Source: Rheinheimera sp.
Lineage (GTDB): Bacteria > Pseudomonadota > Gammaproteobacteria > Enterobacterales > Alteromonadaceae
Assembly: GCF_030690345.1 (NCBI RefSeq)
Contig: NZ_JAUYGV010000009.1
Span: 62,001-126,000, forward strand
Direction: 5' to 3'
DNA length: 64,000 nt
This document shows positions 28,977 through 37,989 of the stretch, in pieces. The notes under the pieces are model-generated. The model was not told the origin of the DNA, did no database searches, and saw only the letters and a list, made by a program, of their open reading frames with translations. Within the stretch, counting starts at the first letter, position 1; each line of letters opens with the position of its first letter. The position numbers and the translations under genes were made by a program.

Positions 28977-30199
28977 TGGCGGCGTTTGAATATCAGGCGC
29001 TGGATGCGCGTGGCAAAAACGCCAAGGGTGTGCTGGAAGCAGACAACGCCCGCCATGCCCGTGCCCTGCTGCGCGAGCAAAAATTAACCCCGGTCAGCGT
29101 GGCGCTGGCGTCACAGCAGGAAAAGCTGCTGGCGTCGGGCAAACAATGGTTTAAACGCAATATTTCTGCCTCCGAGCTGGCGTTAATTACCCGTCAGTTA
29201 GCCACGTTGGTAGAAGCGGCGTTGCCGATTGAAAGCGCGCTGTTAGCCGTGGCGGAACAATGCGATAAGCCACGGTTAACCAATATGATGATGGCCGTGC
29301 GCTCTAAGGTGGTAGAGGGTTACAGCCTGGCCGAGGGCCTGGCCGAGTTTCCTTATGTGTTTGACCACCTGTTTCGCTCTATGGTGGCGGCGGGGGAAAA
29401 ATCCGGCCACCTGGACCAGGTATTAAACCGGCTGGCAGATTACACCGAGCAGCGCCAACATATGCGCAGCCAAATTCTGCAGGCATTGTTGTACCCTATT
29501 ATCCTTACCTGTTTTGCTGTGTTGGTTATTTCTATCTTATTAGCGGCGGTGGTGCCGAAAATTGTCGGTCAGTTTGAACATATGGGCCAAAGCCTGCCAG
29601 GCTCCACCTTGTTTTTAATTGCCGCCAGCGATTTTTTGCGCACTTACGGTATCTTTGTGCTGATTGGCATTATGCTGGGTCTGGTGCTGTTTAAACGCGC
29701 CCTGCTTAAACCGGCAGTGCGGTTTCGTTGGGACCAACTGGTATTAAAAAGCCGGATTATCGGTAAAGTTACCAAGGGGCTGAATACCGCGCGGTTTGCC
29801 CGGACTTTAAGTATTCTGAATGCGTCAGCCGTGCCGTTACTGGAAGCCATGCGCATCAGTGCCGACGTGCTGAGCAATACCTTTATGAAGCAAGCCGTCA
29901 CCGATGCTACCGCACGGGTGCGTGAAGGTACCTCACTGCGCAACGCATTGGAGCAAACCAAGCTGTTTCCGCCCATGATGCTGCATATGATTGCCAGCGG
30001 CGAAAAAAGCGGCCAGCTCGATTCCATGCTGGAGCGCGCGGCCAATACCCAGGATCGCGAATTTGAAACCCTGGTTACAGTGTCATTGAAAGTGTTTGAA
30101 CCGGTGTTGGTAGCAGTGATGGCCGGTATGGTGTTATTTATTGTGATGGCGATTTTGCAGCCGATCTTAGCGTTAAACAATATGGTAGGTGGTGGTTAA
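28976..30199 (+). CDS. gspF: Type II secretion platform protein GspF
   Basis: A 407-residue polytopic inner-membrane protein with two T2SF domains (about residues 70-195 and 270-400), each followed by hydrophobic segments such as PIILTCFAVLVISILLAAVV and the C-terminal VLVAVMAGMVLFIVMAIL. The motif AAGEKSGHLDQVL recurs as ASGEKSGQLDSML, reflecting the internal duplication. One base overlaps gspE. Confidence 0.96.
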   Translation: MAAFEYQALDARGKNAKGVLEADNARHARALLREQKLTPVSVALASQQEKLLASGKQWFKRNISASELALITRQLATLVEAALPIESALLAVAEQCDKPRLTNMMMAVRSKVVEGYSLAEGLAEFPYVFDHLFRSMVAAGEKSGHLDQVLNRLADYTEQRQHMRSQILQALLYPIILTCFAVLVISILLAAVVPKIVGQFEHMGQSLPGSTLFLIAASDFLRTYGIFVLIGIMLGLVLFKRALLKPAVRFRWDQLVLKSRIIGKVTKGLNTARFARTLSILNASAVPLLEAMRISADVLSNTFMKQAVTDATARVREGTSLRNALEQTKLFPPMMLHMIASGEKSGQLDSMLERAANTQDREFETLVTVSLKVFEPVLVAVMAGMVLFIVMAILQPILALNNMVGGG

Positions 30200-30200
30200 T

Positions 30201-30656
30201 ATGGTTAAGCAACGCAAAACAACAGCGCAACGCGGTTTTACGCTGTTAGAAGTAATGGTGGTTATTGTAATACTGGGCATTATTGCCAGTATGGTGGTAC
30301 CTAACCTGATAGGTAACCAGGAACAAGCGGCGCGGCAAAAAGCGGTGGTGGATATTCAGCAGTTAGAAAGTGCTCTGGATATGTACCGCTTACGTAACGG
30401 CTTTTATCCCAATACTGAACAAGGTATGCAGGCATTAGTTACTGCGCCCACCTCACAGCCGGTACCGCGCTCGTTTCCGGAAGGTGGCTTTATCCGCCGT
30501 TTACCGAAAGATCCGTGGGACGAAGATTATATTCTGGTAAGCCCGGGCCAGGTCGGTCGTATCGATATTCTCAGTAAAGGCCCGGATCGCACCGCCGGCA
30601 CCGACGATGATATCGGTAACTGGAACCTGGATGCGAACCAGAGCAACAATAACTAA
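30201..30656 (+). CDS. gspG: Major pseudopilin GspG
   Basis: A 151-residue prepilin. The ATG at 30201, just after the gspF stop, is preferred to an in-frame GTG at 30189 inside gspF. The peptidase site is RG-FTLLEVMVV with Glu5. The C-terminal region has the family's calcium-binding segment (KDPWDEDY and GTDDDIGNW). The leader of about 14 residues is basic. GspG polymerises into the pseudopilus. No prepilin peptidase gene (gspO/pilD) is in the operon. Confidence 0.96.
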   Translation: MVKQRKTTAQRGFTLLEVMVVIVILGIIASMVVPNLIGNQEQAARQKAVVDIQQLESALDMYRLRNGFYPNTEQGMQALVTAPTSQPVPRSFPEGGFIRRLPKDPWDEDYILVSPGQVGRIDILSKGPDRTAGTDDDIGNWNLDANQSNNN

Positions 30657-31252
30657 TGTTGTTGCTGCCAGCGCTAAAGCGTGAACAAACCGGCTTTACC
30701 TTAGTAGAGGTAATGCTGGTTATGCTGTTAATTGGTTTGCTGGCAACCACAGTGGTAATGAATTTCAGCGGCGAGTCGCGTGAAGAACGGTTAGAAAAAG
30801 AAGCGGAACGGTTTCAGCAAATTTTCCATTTTGTCGCCGAAACGGCGCTGTTAAAACAGCAAGAATGGGGTTTGTATATTCTGCCGGACCGTTACGGCTT
30901 TTTATATTACAACAACAAAGATGCGAAATGGCTGCCGGCCGAAGAACCGGCTGGGTTGAAACAACATAAGTTGCCGGCCGATATCAGCCTGAAGCTGGAG
31001 TTGGAAGGTCTGGCCGGAGAGGACAGCAACTTACTCAGCCAATTGGAATGGCAGTTGGATGACGACGAGCAAACCGATGAGAATGCCGACATACCGGTAC
31101 TGCCGCAGGTGTTTATTTTGTCGTCCGGTGAAATCAGTCCGTTTCAGCTGCTGCTGGCAGAAAACTCAGACTTAACTCCGCTGTACAGCAGCGTCAGTAC
31201 TGACTTTGCCATACCGCTGAACCGCACGCCGGTAGCAACGGAGCTGCCATGA
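30656..31252 (+). CDS. gspH: Minor pseudopilin GspH
   Basis: A 198-residue prepilin with cleavage motif TG-FTLVEVMLVMLLIGLLA. A variable, acidic C-terminal domain follows (DDDEQTDENADIP). It starts one base inside the gspG stop and ends with a 4-base overlap with gspI. GspH sits at or near the pseudopilus tip complex. Confidence 0.9.
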   Translation: MLLLPALKREQTGFTLVEVMLVMLLIGLLATTVVMNFSGESREERLEKEAERFQQIFHFVAETALLKQQEWGLYILPDRYGFLYYNNKDAKWLPAEEPAGLKQHKLPADISLKLELEGLAGEDSNLLSQLEWQLDDDEQTDENADIPVLPQVFILSSGEISPFQLLLAENSDLTPLYSSVSTDFAIPLNRTPVATELP

Positions 31253-31617
31253 AACGCAACGGCTTTACCTTGCTGGAATTGCTGGTAGCAATGGCGATTT
31301 TTGCCACCGCCGGTATGGCCATTATGCAAGCCAGTTCGGCGCATATCCGTAGTTTAAGTCAGTTAGATGATTTAACCATCGCCAGCTATATCGCCAATAA
31401 CCAGATGCATCTGGCATTAATTGATAAAGACTGGCCGGGAAAAGAAAAATCGCAGCAGCAGGTCGAGATGGCTAACCGGCAATGGTTATGGCAACAACAG
31501 CTGAGCAAGCTGCCGGATGACGACTTACGCCTGGTGCAAATCAGCGTTAGCCTGGCCGAAACGCCGGACGAGGTGTTGTATCAGCTACAAAGCTATAAAG
31601 GTAAGCCAGGTGGTTAA
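31249..31617 (+). CDS. gspI: Minor pseudopilin GspI
   Basis: A 122-residue prepilin with a very short leader (MKRN) before G-FTLLELLVAMAIFATAGMA. Family features include SYIANNQMHLALID. It belongs to the GspI-J-K tip complex. The stop overlaps the probable gspJ start. Confidence 0.94.
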   Translation: MKRNGFTLLELLVAMAIFATAGMAIMQASSAHIRSLSQLDDLTIASYIANNQMHLALIDKDWPGKEKSQQQVEMANRQWLWQQQLSKLPDDDLRLVQISVSLAETPDEVLYQLQSYKGKPGG

Positions 31618-32233
31618 GGCCAACAGCGGTTTTACCTTTATTGAAATGCTGCTGGCGGCGGCTATTTTTGCGCTGGTGGGCCTGGCCTCTGTTGCTATTC
31701 TCAGCAGCGTAACGCAAAGCGATGAACTGTCACAGCAAGCCAGTGAGCGTCTGGTGCAATTGCAGCGCACTATGCTGATGCTGGAGCGTGACTTTATGCA
31801 GATCAGTGTACGGCATGTACGGATTGACGGCGAGGCACCGCAAAAATTCCGCTTATTTGGCGAACAGTTTTTGCTCGACAGCGAAGATCACGGTGTCAGT
31901 TTTACCCGCCAGGGCTGGCGTAACCCGGGCATGATATTGCCGCGCAGCGAAATTCAAACCGTGGCCTACCGTTTACAGGAAGGCAACTTGCAGCGGTTGT
32001 TTACCTTGTATCCGGATGCGGTAACCGGCACCGAGCCGAAAATACAGCTGCTGCAAAGCAACCTGACCGGCTTTGAAGTGCATTATCTGCAGGGCGAAGA
32101 ATGGCAGGAGCGCTGGCAGGACGCCAATTTTCCCGCCGCCGTAAGGGTAACCCTGATTGATGAAAACCTTGGCCGGTTGGAGCGTATTTTTATGCTGCCG
32201 GACGCCGTTGTCAGCGAAGGCGGCATAGAATGA
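31610..32233 (+). CDS. gspJ: Minor pseudopilin GspJ
   Basis: A 207-residue prepilin. The start is taken as the GTG at 31610, eight bases inside gspI, because it gives a normal short leader (VVKANSG) before FTFIEMLLAAAIFALVGLA; the longer upstream frame would have an implausible cysteine-rich N-terminus. Family residues include RLVQLQRTMLMLERDFMQ. A 4-base overlap leads into gspK. Confidence 0.92.
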   Translation: MVKANSGFTFIEMLLAAAIFALVGLASVAILSSVTQSDELSQQASERLVQLQRTMLMLERDFMQISVRHVRIDGEAPQKFRLFGEQFLLDSEDHGVSFTRQGWRNPGMILPRSEIQTVAYRLQEGNLQRLFTLYPDAVTGTEPKIQLLQSNLTGFEVHYLQGEEWQERWQDANFPAAVRVTLIDENLGRLERIFMLPDAVVSEGGIE

Positions 32234-33219
32234 TATTGCGGCGTAAACAACAGGGTGTCGCGCTGGTAGCGGTGTTGATGATCATCGCCATCGTGGTGGT
32301 AATTGCAGTTAATATGACCGGCCGGCTGCAACTGCAGTTGCAACGCCAGCAGAACATGCAACAGCAGCAACAGGCATTGTGGTATGCCATGGGGGCAGAG
32401 CAATTTGCCAAAGTCTTACTGGCACGCACCCTTGCCGGCCAGGAAACGGTAAATTTATCCCAGGATTGGGCGCTGAGTGGCGCTACCTTTCCGGTAGAAG
32501 ACGGCACCATAAGTGGTGATATCAGTGATTTGCGCAGTTGCTTTAATTTGAATGCGCTGCAAAATGTGACCCCGGCAAGTGGTGGCCAGCCGGAGCCAAG
32601 CGCGGCGCAAAAAGCTTTTCAGCGTTTGCTGGAGCTGAAAATTACTGAGCTGAGCATGCCGGCGGAATATCTCACCGCCCGTATCGGCGACTGGCTGGAT
32701 GAAGACAGCCTGCTCAGCACCGCCGGTAGTGCAGAAGAAGATGATTATGCCGCGCTGCGTTTTGCTTATTACAGCGCGAATACGCTGATGGCAGACCCGT
32801 CGGAGCTACGGGTGATACTGGACTTAACGCCAAATGACTATCAGCTGCTGCAGCCTTATGTCTGTGTAGTGCCGGAAGATAACCGGCTATTGTTAAATGT
32901 GAACACCTTAACGGAAGATAACGCCGTGTTGCTGGCCGCACTGATCCCGGAACTGACAGAACAGGCCGCACTGGATTTAATCACTAACCGGCCGGAAGAA
33001 GGTTTCGCCACGGCAGAAGCACTGCTGGCCGATCCTATCCTGGCCGGCATCACAGTGCCGGATGAGGTAAAAACGATGCTGGTAGTGAAATCTGACAGCT
33101 TCCGGCTGGTGGCAACCACGGCTTATTTGGAGAGCGGCTTTGTGTTAACGTCGGTGCTGAAAATAAATGATAATAACCAGGTTAAAGTACTGGCGCGGCG
33201 CTTTGGAGGCCAGCAGTGA
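32230..33219 (+). CDS. gspK: Minor pseudopilin GspK
   Basis: A 329-residue large minor pseudopilin. The signal anchor QQG-VALVAVLMIIAIVVVIAV lacks the Glu5 found in other pseudopilins, as is normal for GspK, which caps the tip. The large domain has DLRSCFNLNAL and IGDWLDEDS typical of the family. It overlaps gspL by 4 bases. Confidence 0.94.
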   Translation: MILRRKQQGVALVAVLMIIAIVVVIAVNMTGRLQLQLQRQQNMQQQQQALWYAMGAEQFAKVLLARTLAGQETVNLSQDWALSGATFPVEDGTISGDISDLRSCFNLNALQNVTPASGGQPEPSAAQKAFQRLLELKITELSMPAEYLTARIGDWLDEDSLLSTAGSAEEDDYAALRFAYYSANTLMADPSELRVILDLTPNDYQLLQPYVCVVPEDNRLLLNVNTLTEDNAVLLAALIPELTEQAALDLITNRPEEGFATAEALLADPILAGITVPDEVKTMLVVKSDSFRLVATTAYLESGFVLTSVLKINDNNQVKVLARRFGGQQ

Positions 33220-34406
33220 GTGAGCAATTGGTGATCCGGCTTGGCAGCCGGGCAGAGCAAACAGTTAGCTGGCTGGTATGGGCCAGCCACAGCAAGGAAG
33301 TGATCGCCAGCGGCGAATTATCAGGCGCAGATCAGCTGGCTGACTTAGCAATCCGGCTGGGCCAGCGCCCGGTGATTGCGCTGGTGCCGGCATCCGATGT
33401 GGTACTAAAGCAGGTTAACTTACCCGGTAAACCCAACCGCCAGCTGTTGCAGGCACTGCCGTACATGTTGGAAGAAGATCAGGCCGAAGATATCGAGCAG
33501 CTGTTTTTAGCACTGGGTAATTTGGTGCATCACGATGGCCAGTACAGCCAGCAAGTAGCTGTGTGCCGGCATGAACAAATGGCGCAATGGCTGCATTGGT
33601 TACAACAAGCCGGCTTCAGTGTCAGCCGCCTGCTGCCGGACGCGTTATTAATTCCCGAGCAGCAATTACCGGCCTGTATTCAGTTGCACGAGCAGTGGCT
33701 GTTAAAGCAAAACAGCTGGCAGGTTACAGCCATTGACGCCGCCTGGTGGGGTGATTATCTGCAACTGGCAGCCTTACCAATGCTGACCAGCTACAGCCCC
33801 TGGCCGGAAGAAGTGTTGCAGCCGTATCAGGCCGCCGAACCTGAGCTGCCGCTGGCGTTACTGGCCGGCCAACTGCAGCACAACGACTTTAATTTACTGC
33901 AGGGCGACTATAAACCGAAACGACAAAGCAACCCGCAGTTACGGCTGTGGCAAAGCAGCGCCATTCTTGCCGGTTTATGCCTTACGCTGTATTTGCTGCA
34001 ACTTGGTATCACTAACTGGCAATTGGGCCGGCAAAGCCTGGCGCTGCAACAACAAAGCCTGGCCTTGTATCAGCAAGCCTTTCCGGGTGAGCGGATAGTC
34101 AACCTTAACCTGCAACTGCAGCAAAAGCTGGCCGCTGCCGGTGGCGCTGATGCAGAGCAAAGCTTCCTGGCGTTATTGGCAAAATTACAGCAACAACTGG
34201 CGCAGGTACCGGATATCAGCCTGGAGAATTTGCGCTTTGATGCCAAACGGGCAGAGCTGCGCTTTCAAGCCAAAGGCGACGGTTTCCAAAGCTTTGAGCG
34301 GCTGAAAAACGCATTAGAGCAAGCCGGATTTAGCGTAGAGCAAGGTGCGCTGAGTAACGATGGCGGCAAGGTACAGGGCAGTGTCGCGATGCGGGGCAAA
34401 GTATGA
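33216..34406 (+). CDS. gspL: Type II secretion protein GspL
   Basis: A 396-residue bitopic protein. The GTG at 33216 overlaps the gspK stop and has GGAGG just upstream. The cytoplasmic actin-like domain (about residues 1-240; VLKQVNLPGKPNRQLLQALP, YMLEEDQAEDIE) binds GspE. One transmembrane helix (SSAILAGLCLTLYLLQLGI) and a periplasmic ferredoxin-like domain follow. The juxtamembrane part is glutamine-rich. Confidence 0.94.
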   Translation: MSEQLVIRLGSRAEQTVSWLVWASHSKEVIASGELSGADQLADLAIRLGQRPVIALVPASDVVLKQVNLPGKPNRQLLQALPYMLEEDQAEDIEQLFLALGNLVHHDGQYSQQVAVCRHEQMAQWLHWLQQAGFSVSRLLPDALLIPEQQLPACIQLHEQWLLKQNSWQVTAIDAAWWGDYLQLAALPMLTSYSPWPEEVLQPYQAAEPELPLALLAGQLQHNDFNLLQGDYKPKRQSNPQLRLWQSSAILAGLCLTLYLLQLGITNWQLGRQSLALQQQSLALYQQAFPGERIVNLNLQLQQKLAAAGGADAEQSFLALLAKLQQQLAQVPDISLENLRFDAKRAELRFQAKGDGFQSFERLKNALEQAGFSVEQGALSNDGGKVQGSVAMRGKV

Positions 34407-34873
34407 AACAACAGTTTTTAAGCTGGTGGACCGGGCTGCAACAGCGCGAACAACAGCTGGTGGCCGGTGCCGCCGTGGTAGTGGTGATTGGCTTGTTTTA
34501 TTGGCTGTTGTGGCAACCGCTGCATCAGGCTAAACAAACACAGCAACAAAAACTGCAAACTGCGCAGCATCAGCTGAGCCAGTTGCAACAGCTGATACCG
34601 CAGTTAAAAGCCGCCGGTGCTGCGCCGGCCCGCACCGGTGGCAGCTTAGCGCAAATTATCAGTAACAGTGCGCGCAGCGGCGGTATTAAAGTAAGCCGGA
34701 TGCAACCGCAAAATGAGCAACTGACCTTAGTGCTGGAAGATGTCAGTTTCGAGCAATTGCTAAGCTGGCTGCATGCCTTGCAGTATCAGCATGGTGTAAC
34801 CCTGGTGAATGTCGATTTGGCAACCGCAGACAAACCGGGCATAGTGCGGGTAAGACGCATGGTCGTAGAGTAG
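34403..34873 (+). CDS. gspM: Type II secretion protein GspM
   Basis: A 156-residue inner-membrane protein. A short cytoplasmic N-terminus and one helix (VAGAAVVVVIGLFYWLLW) are followed by a glutamine-rich coil and a small periplasmic ferredoxin-like domain (SFEQLLSWLHALQYQHGVTL). It partners GspL and overlaps it by 4 bases. Confidence 0.92.
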   Translation: MKQQFLSWWTGLQQREQQLVAGAAVVVVIGLFYWLLWQPLHQAKQTQQQKLQTAQHQLSQLQQLIPQLKAAGAAPARTGGSLAQIISNSARSGGIKVSRMQPQNEQLTLVLEDVSFEQLLSWLHALQYQHGVTLVNVDLATADKPGIVRVRRMVVE

Positions 34874-34886
34874 GTATAAGAGCAGG

Positions 34887-35630
34887 ATGACAAAAACAAA
34901 ACTTATCGTTGCCGGTGTCTGCAGTTATTTACTGTTTATGCTGCTGTTAACCCCGGCGGCCTGGTGGCTAAAGCTGGCACCGCTACCGCCGCAACTGCAG
35001 TTAGGTGCCGTGTCCGGTACCTTATGGCAGGGCGAAATAGCCGGCCTGCGCTATCAGCAGCTGCAATTTGATACCCTGCGTTGGACATTACACGGCTGGC
35101 AGTTATTTAGCGGCAAGCTGCAGTTTGAGCTGCACAGCGGCAGTGCGCAGAACAGCGCTTTGCCTTATGTTACCGGCACCGCCAACTATGGCTTTTCCGG
35201 TGCGGCACTGCACAATACCCTGGTAAAACTGCCGGTGGCGCAACTGCTGCCGATGTTACCGCTGCCATTACCGGTAGAGGCCAGCGGTGAACTGGTGCTG
35301 GATGTGCCGCAATATCAACAAGGCCAACCCTGGTGTAAAGCGTTAAGCGGCAATGCCAGCTGGCAAGATGCGCGGTTACAAACCCCCACCGGCACCTGGC
35401 TCGACCTGCAAAGCCTGTTTGGCGAATTAAGCTGCGCTGACGGCACCATAGTACTCAGCACCGACGGCGCTAACCTGCTGGGGCTGGATATTAAAGCGGT
35501 GATTAATGCTGAGCAATTGTTGGTAAACGGCACGCTGAAACCACAAGACAGCATGCCGCGGGAAGTACACCAGGCCATGCAGTTTCTTGGTAAGCCGGAT
35601 GCACAGGGCCGCTATCGCATCAGTTTCTGA
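34887..35630 (+). CDS. gspN: Type II secretion protein GspN
   Basis: A 247-residue protein with an N-terminal signal anchor (LIVAGVCSYLLFMLLLTPAA) and a periplasmic beta-rich domain (LGAVSGTLWQGEIAGLRYQ). GspN is the last, non-universal gene of gsp operons. The 3' end overlaps the convergent yrfG stop by 11 bases, and no terminator separates them. Confidence 0.92.
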   Translation: MTKTKLIVAGVCSYLLFMLLLTPAAWWLKLAPLPPQLQLGAVSGTLWQGEIAGLRYQQLQFDTLRWTLHGWQLFSGKLQFELHSGSAQNSALPYVTGTANYGFSGAALHNTLVKLPVAQLLPMLPLPLPVEASGELVLDVPQYQQGQPWCKALSGNASWQDARLQTPTGTWLDLQSLFGELSCADGTIVLSTDGANLLGLDIKAVINAEQLLVNGTLKPQDSMPREVHQAMQFLGKPDAQGRYRISF

Positions 35631-36291
35631 GGCTGCGGATATCATCCAACAATACGCTGTAATCAGTAATCGCCGGAAATTCCGTGATCTGCCGGCTTAA
35701 TTGCTGGCTGTCAGGGTTCGCCACCGCTAATAAGTGTTTAATGCCGTAATCCTGTGCGGCTTTTAAAATTGGCAGGCTGTCATCAACAAACAAGGTCCGC
35801 TCCGGGTTAAAGCCCAACCGCTGCTGCAAGCGCTGCCACAGTGCCCAATTTTCTTTCGTCACGCCAAATTCATGGGTCGAGATCAAGGTATCAATATAGC
35901 TGGCCAGCTCAGTGCGTTCTATTTTCAACGACAAACTGTCCGGGTGGGCATTGGTTACCAGCACTATGTCACGGCCACTGTGCTTTAACGCGGTCAGAAA
36001 TTCCGGCACATCAGCGCGCATGGCTATTTTGTGCATCACCTCGCGTTTTAGCTCAGTGATCGGCAGCTGTAAGCGCTTGCCCCAATAATCCAGACAATAC
36101 CATTCCAGCTTACCGGTTAATTCAGCATACTCGGCTTTTAACTGTGCTTCTGCATCGCTGACACTGATACCGCTGATCTGGGCCCAGCGCTGCGGTAAAT
36201 GCTGCAACCAGAAATAATTATCAAAGTGCAGGTCAAGCAAAGTACCGTCCATATCCAGCAGCACCGTATCAATATCAGCCCAGTTCAGCAT
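35620..36291 (-). CDS. yrfG: GMP/IMP nucleotidase, HAD family (YrfG)
   Basis: A 223-residue HAD phosphatase. Motif I is LLDMDGTLLD (residues 11-20), motif II VTNAHP, and motif III/IV FVDDSLPILKAA. A helical cap (NYFWLQHLPQRWAQ) lies between motifs I and II. The E. coli homologue dephosphorylates GMP and IMP. It is divergent from nudE, as expected for this conserved neighbourhood. Confidence 0.93.
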   Translation of the reverse strand: MLNWADIDTVLLDMDGTLLDLHFDNYFWLQHLPQRWAQISGISVSDAEAQLKAEYAELTGKLEWYCLDYWGKRLQLPITELKREVMHKIAMRADVPEFLTALKHSGRDIVLVTNAHPDSLSLKIERTELASYIDTLISTHEFGVTKENWALWQRLQQRLGFNPERTLFVDDSLPILKAAQDYGIKHLLAVANPDSQQLSRQITEFPAITDYSVLLDDIRSLRN

Positions 36292-36350
36292 AGGTTTTTC
36301 CTGTTAATCGTTTTATAGTACAGGCTCGGGATTGTACCAGAGGTGGCAGC

Positions 36351-36950
36351 ATGACGCAGCGGCACGACGATAAACACCAGAGTAGACAAAAACCACAAAT
36401 TTTAACTGCAGATATCGTGGCACAAAGCCGCTTATTTAAAATTGAGCAGTTGGAATTGCAGTTCAGCAATGGTGAGCAGCGCACCTACGAGCGCATGCGT
36501 GGCAGCGGCCGTGGCGCAGTGATGATTATCGCCTGCCCTGATGCGGATAATTTTTACCTGATCCGTGAATATTGCGCCGGCACTCATGATTATCAGCTGG
36601 GTTTTCCCAAGGGCTTGATTGACCCGGGTGAAGATATTATTACCGCGGCCAACCGCGAGCTGAAAGAAGAAATCGGTTTTGGCGCCGGCCGTTTTGTGCA
36701 GTTAAAATCACTGGCCTTAGCCCCCGGCTATTTTAATGCTACAATGCATATAGTTCTGGCCTTTGATTTATATGCAGAAAGCCTTGAAGGCGACGAGCCG
36801 GAACCGCTGGAATTAGTGCCCTGGTCACGCCATAACAGTGACGCCTTATTACAGCAGGCCGATTTTACTGAAGCCAGAAGTGTCGCCGCCCTGTTATTAG
36901 CGCAGCAATATTTGGAAGCAAACCCGGATGTTTTTAAGCAGACTGCTTGA
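36351..36950 (+). CDS. nudE: ADP compounds hydrolase NudE
   Basis: A 199-residue Nudix hydrolase. The Nudix box is intact (GLIDPGEDIITAANRELK then EEIGFGAG), preceded by REYCAGTHDYQLGFPKG. The enzyme splits ADP-ribose, NADH and diadenosine polyphosphates. GAGGTGGC precedes the ATG. The end overlaps cysQ by 23 bases, so the two are coupled. Confidence 0.94.
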   Translation: MTQRHDDKHQSRQKPQILTADIVAQSRLFKIEQLELQFSNGEQRTYERMRGSGRGAVMIIACPDADNFYLIREYCAGTHDYQLGFPKGLIDPGEDIITAANRELKEEIGFGAGRFVQLKSLALAPGYFNATMHIVLAFDLYAESLEGDEPEPLELVPWSRHNSDALLQQADFTEARSVAALLLAQQYLEANPDVFKQTA

Positions 36951-37758
36951 CCCCGTAAAATCTGCGGCCCGCGAAGCCGGGGCAGAATTATGGCAGTTGT
37001 ACCAAAGCGGTAACTTTGAGCAGCAGGAAAAAGCCGATTTAAGCCCGGTGACCTCGGCTGACTTAGCGGCCAACCGGATCATTATCAACCGCTTATCTGA
37101 ATTAACACCCGATATTCCGATTATCTCGGAAGAATCCTATTTTGTGCCTTTAGCCCAACGACAAGACTGGCCACGCTACTGGCTGATTGATCCGATGGAC
37201 GGCACCCAGGAATTTGTGGCCAGAAGCGGCGATTTTGCCGTAAGCATCGCCCTGGTAGAGCACGGCTGGCCGGCGCTGGGCGTTATTTACTGGCCAAAAG
37301 AAAACGTACTGTATTACGCCACCCGCGGTCATGGCGCTTTCAAACAACAACGCAATTTAATTAACCGCATCAGAGTAAATGAACACCAGGCCGGTGAAAC
37401 GCTGAAAATCGCTATCAGCCGTCGCCAACCGCTGCAACCTATAGTCGATTTACTGCAAAGCAAACATGACGTTGAGTATATCGCACTGGGCAGTTGCTCA
37501 CTGAAAAGCTGCCTGGTGGCAGAAGGCAAAGCCGATTGTTATTTGCGTTTAGGCCCTACCGGCGAATGGGACACCGGAGCTGTGCATGTCATCGTAGAAG
37601 AAGCCGGTGGCAAAATTCTCGACAGTGAATTTACTCCGCTCAGTTACAACCAGCGCGACACCCTGGCTAATCCCGATTTTATGGTCATGGGCCAGGCCAG
37701 CATTCCTTGGCCGCAATTAATCAAAGCCAGAGCCACAGAGCGTAACCTTACAGCCTGA
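36928..37758 (+). CDS. cysQ: 3'(2'),5'-bisphosphate nucleotidase CysQ
   Basis: A 276-residue inositol-phosphatase-like enzyme that hydrolyses PAP from sulfate assimilation. Metal-site motifs are visible: SEESY, DPMDGTQEFVARSGDFAV and the C-terminal WDTGAVHVIVEEAGG. The start inside nudE matches the family N-terminus. Confidence 0.95.
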   Translation: MFLSRLLDPVKSAAREAGAELWQLYQSGNFEQQEKADLSPVTSADLAANRIIINRLSELTPDIPIISEESYFVPLAQRQDWPRYWLIDPMDGTQEFVARSGDFAVSIALVEHGWPALGVIYWPKENVLYYATRGHGAFKQQRNLINRIRVNEHQAGETLKIAISRRQPLQPIVDLLQSKHDVEYIALGSCSLKSCLVAEGKADCYLRLGPTGEWDTGAVHVIVEEAGGKILDSEFTPLSYNQRDTLANPDFMVMGQASIPWPQLIKARATERNLTA

Positions 37759-37989
37759 GACTGAAAGCTTTCATAACTACCCACAAATATTGCATAGCTT
37801 TGCTGCATACCAGTACTGACGCGGTTTTTAGCCAAATCAGCGCAATTGCTAACTATCTTTTGTGCTGGAAAAACGCTATTATGCCGTCGGGTTTTTGCGC
37901 AGAAAAACAACATTTCGTGACAAAAGCACCGGAAATTTAAGTCCGCCAGAGACTGCACCCTTACCTACAGTACCCTTAGGAGTTACATC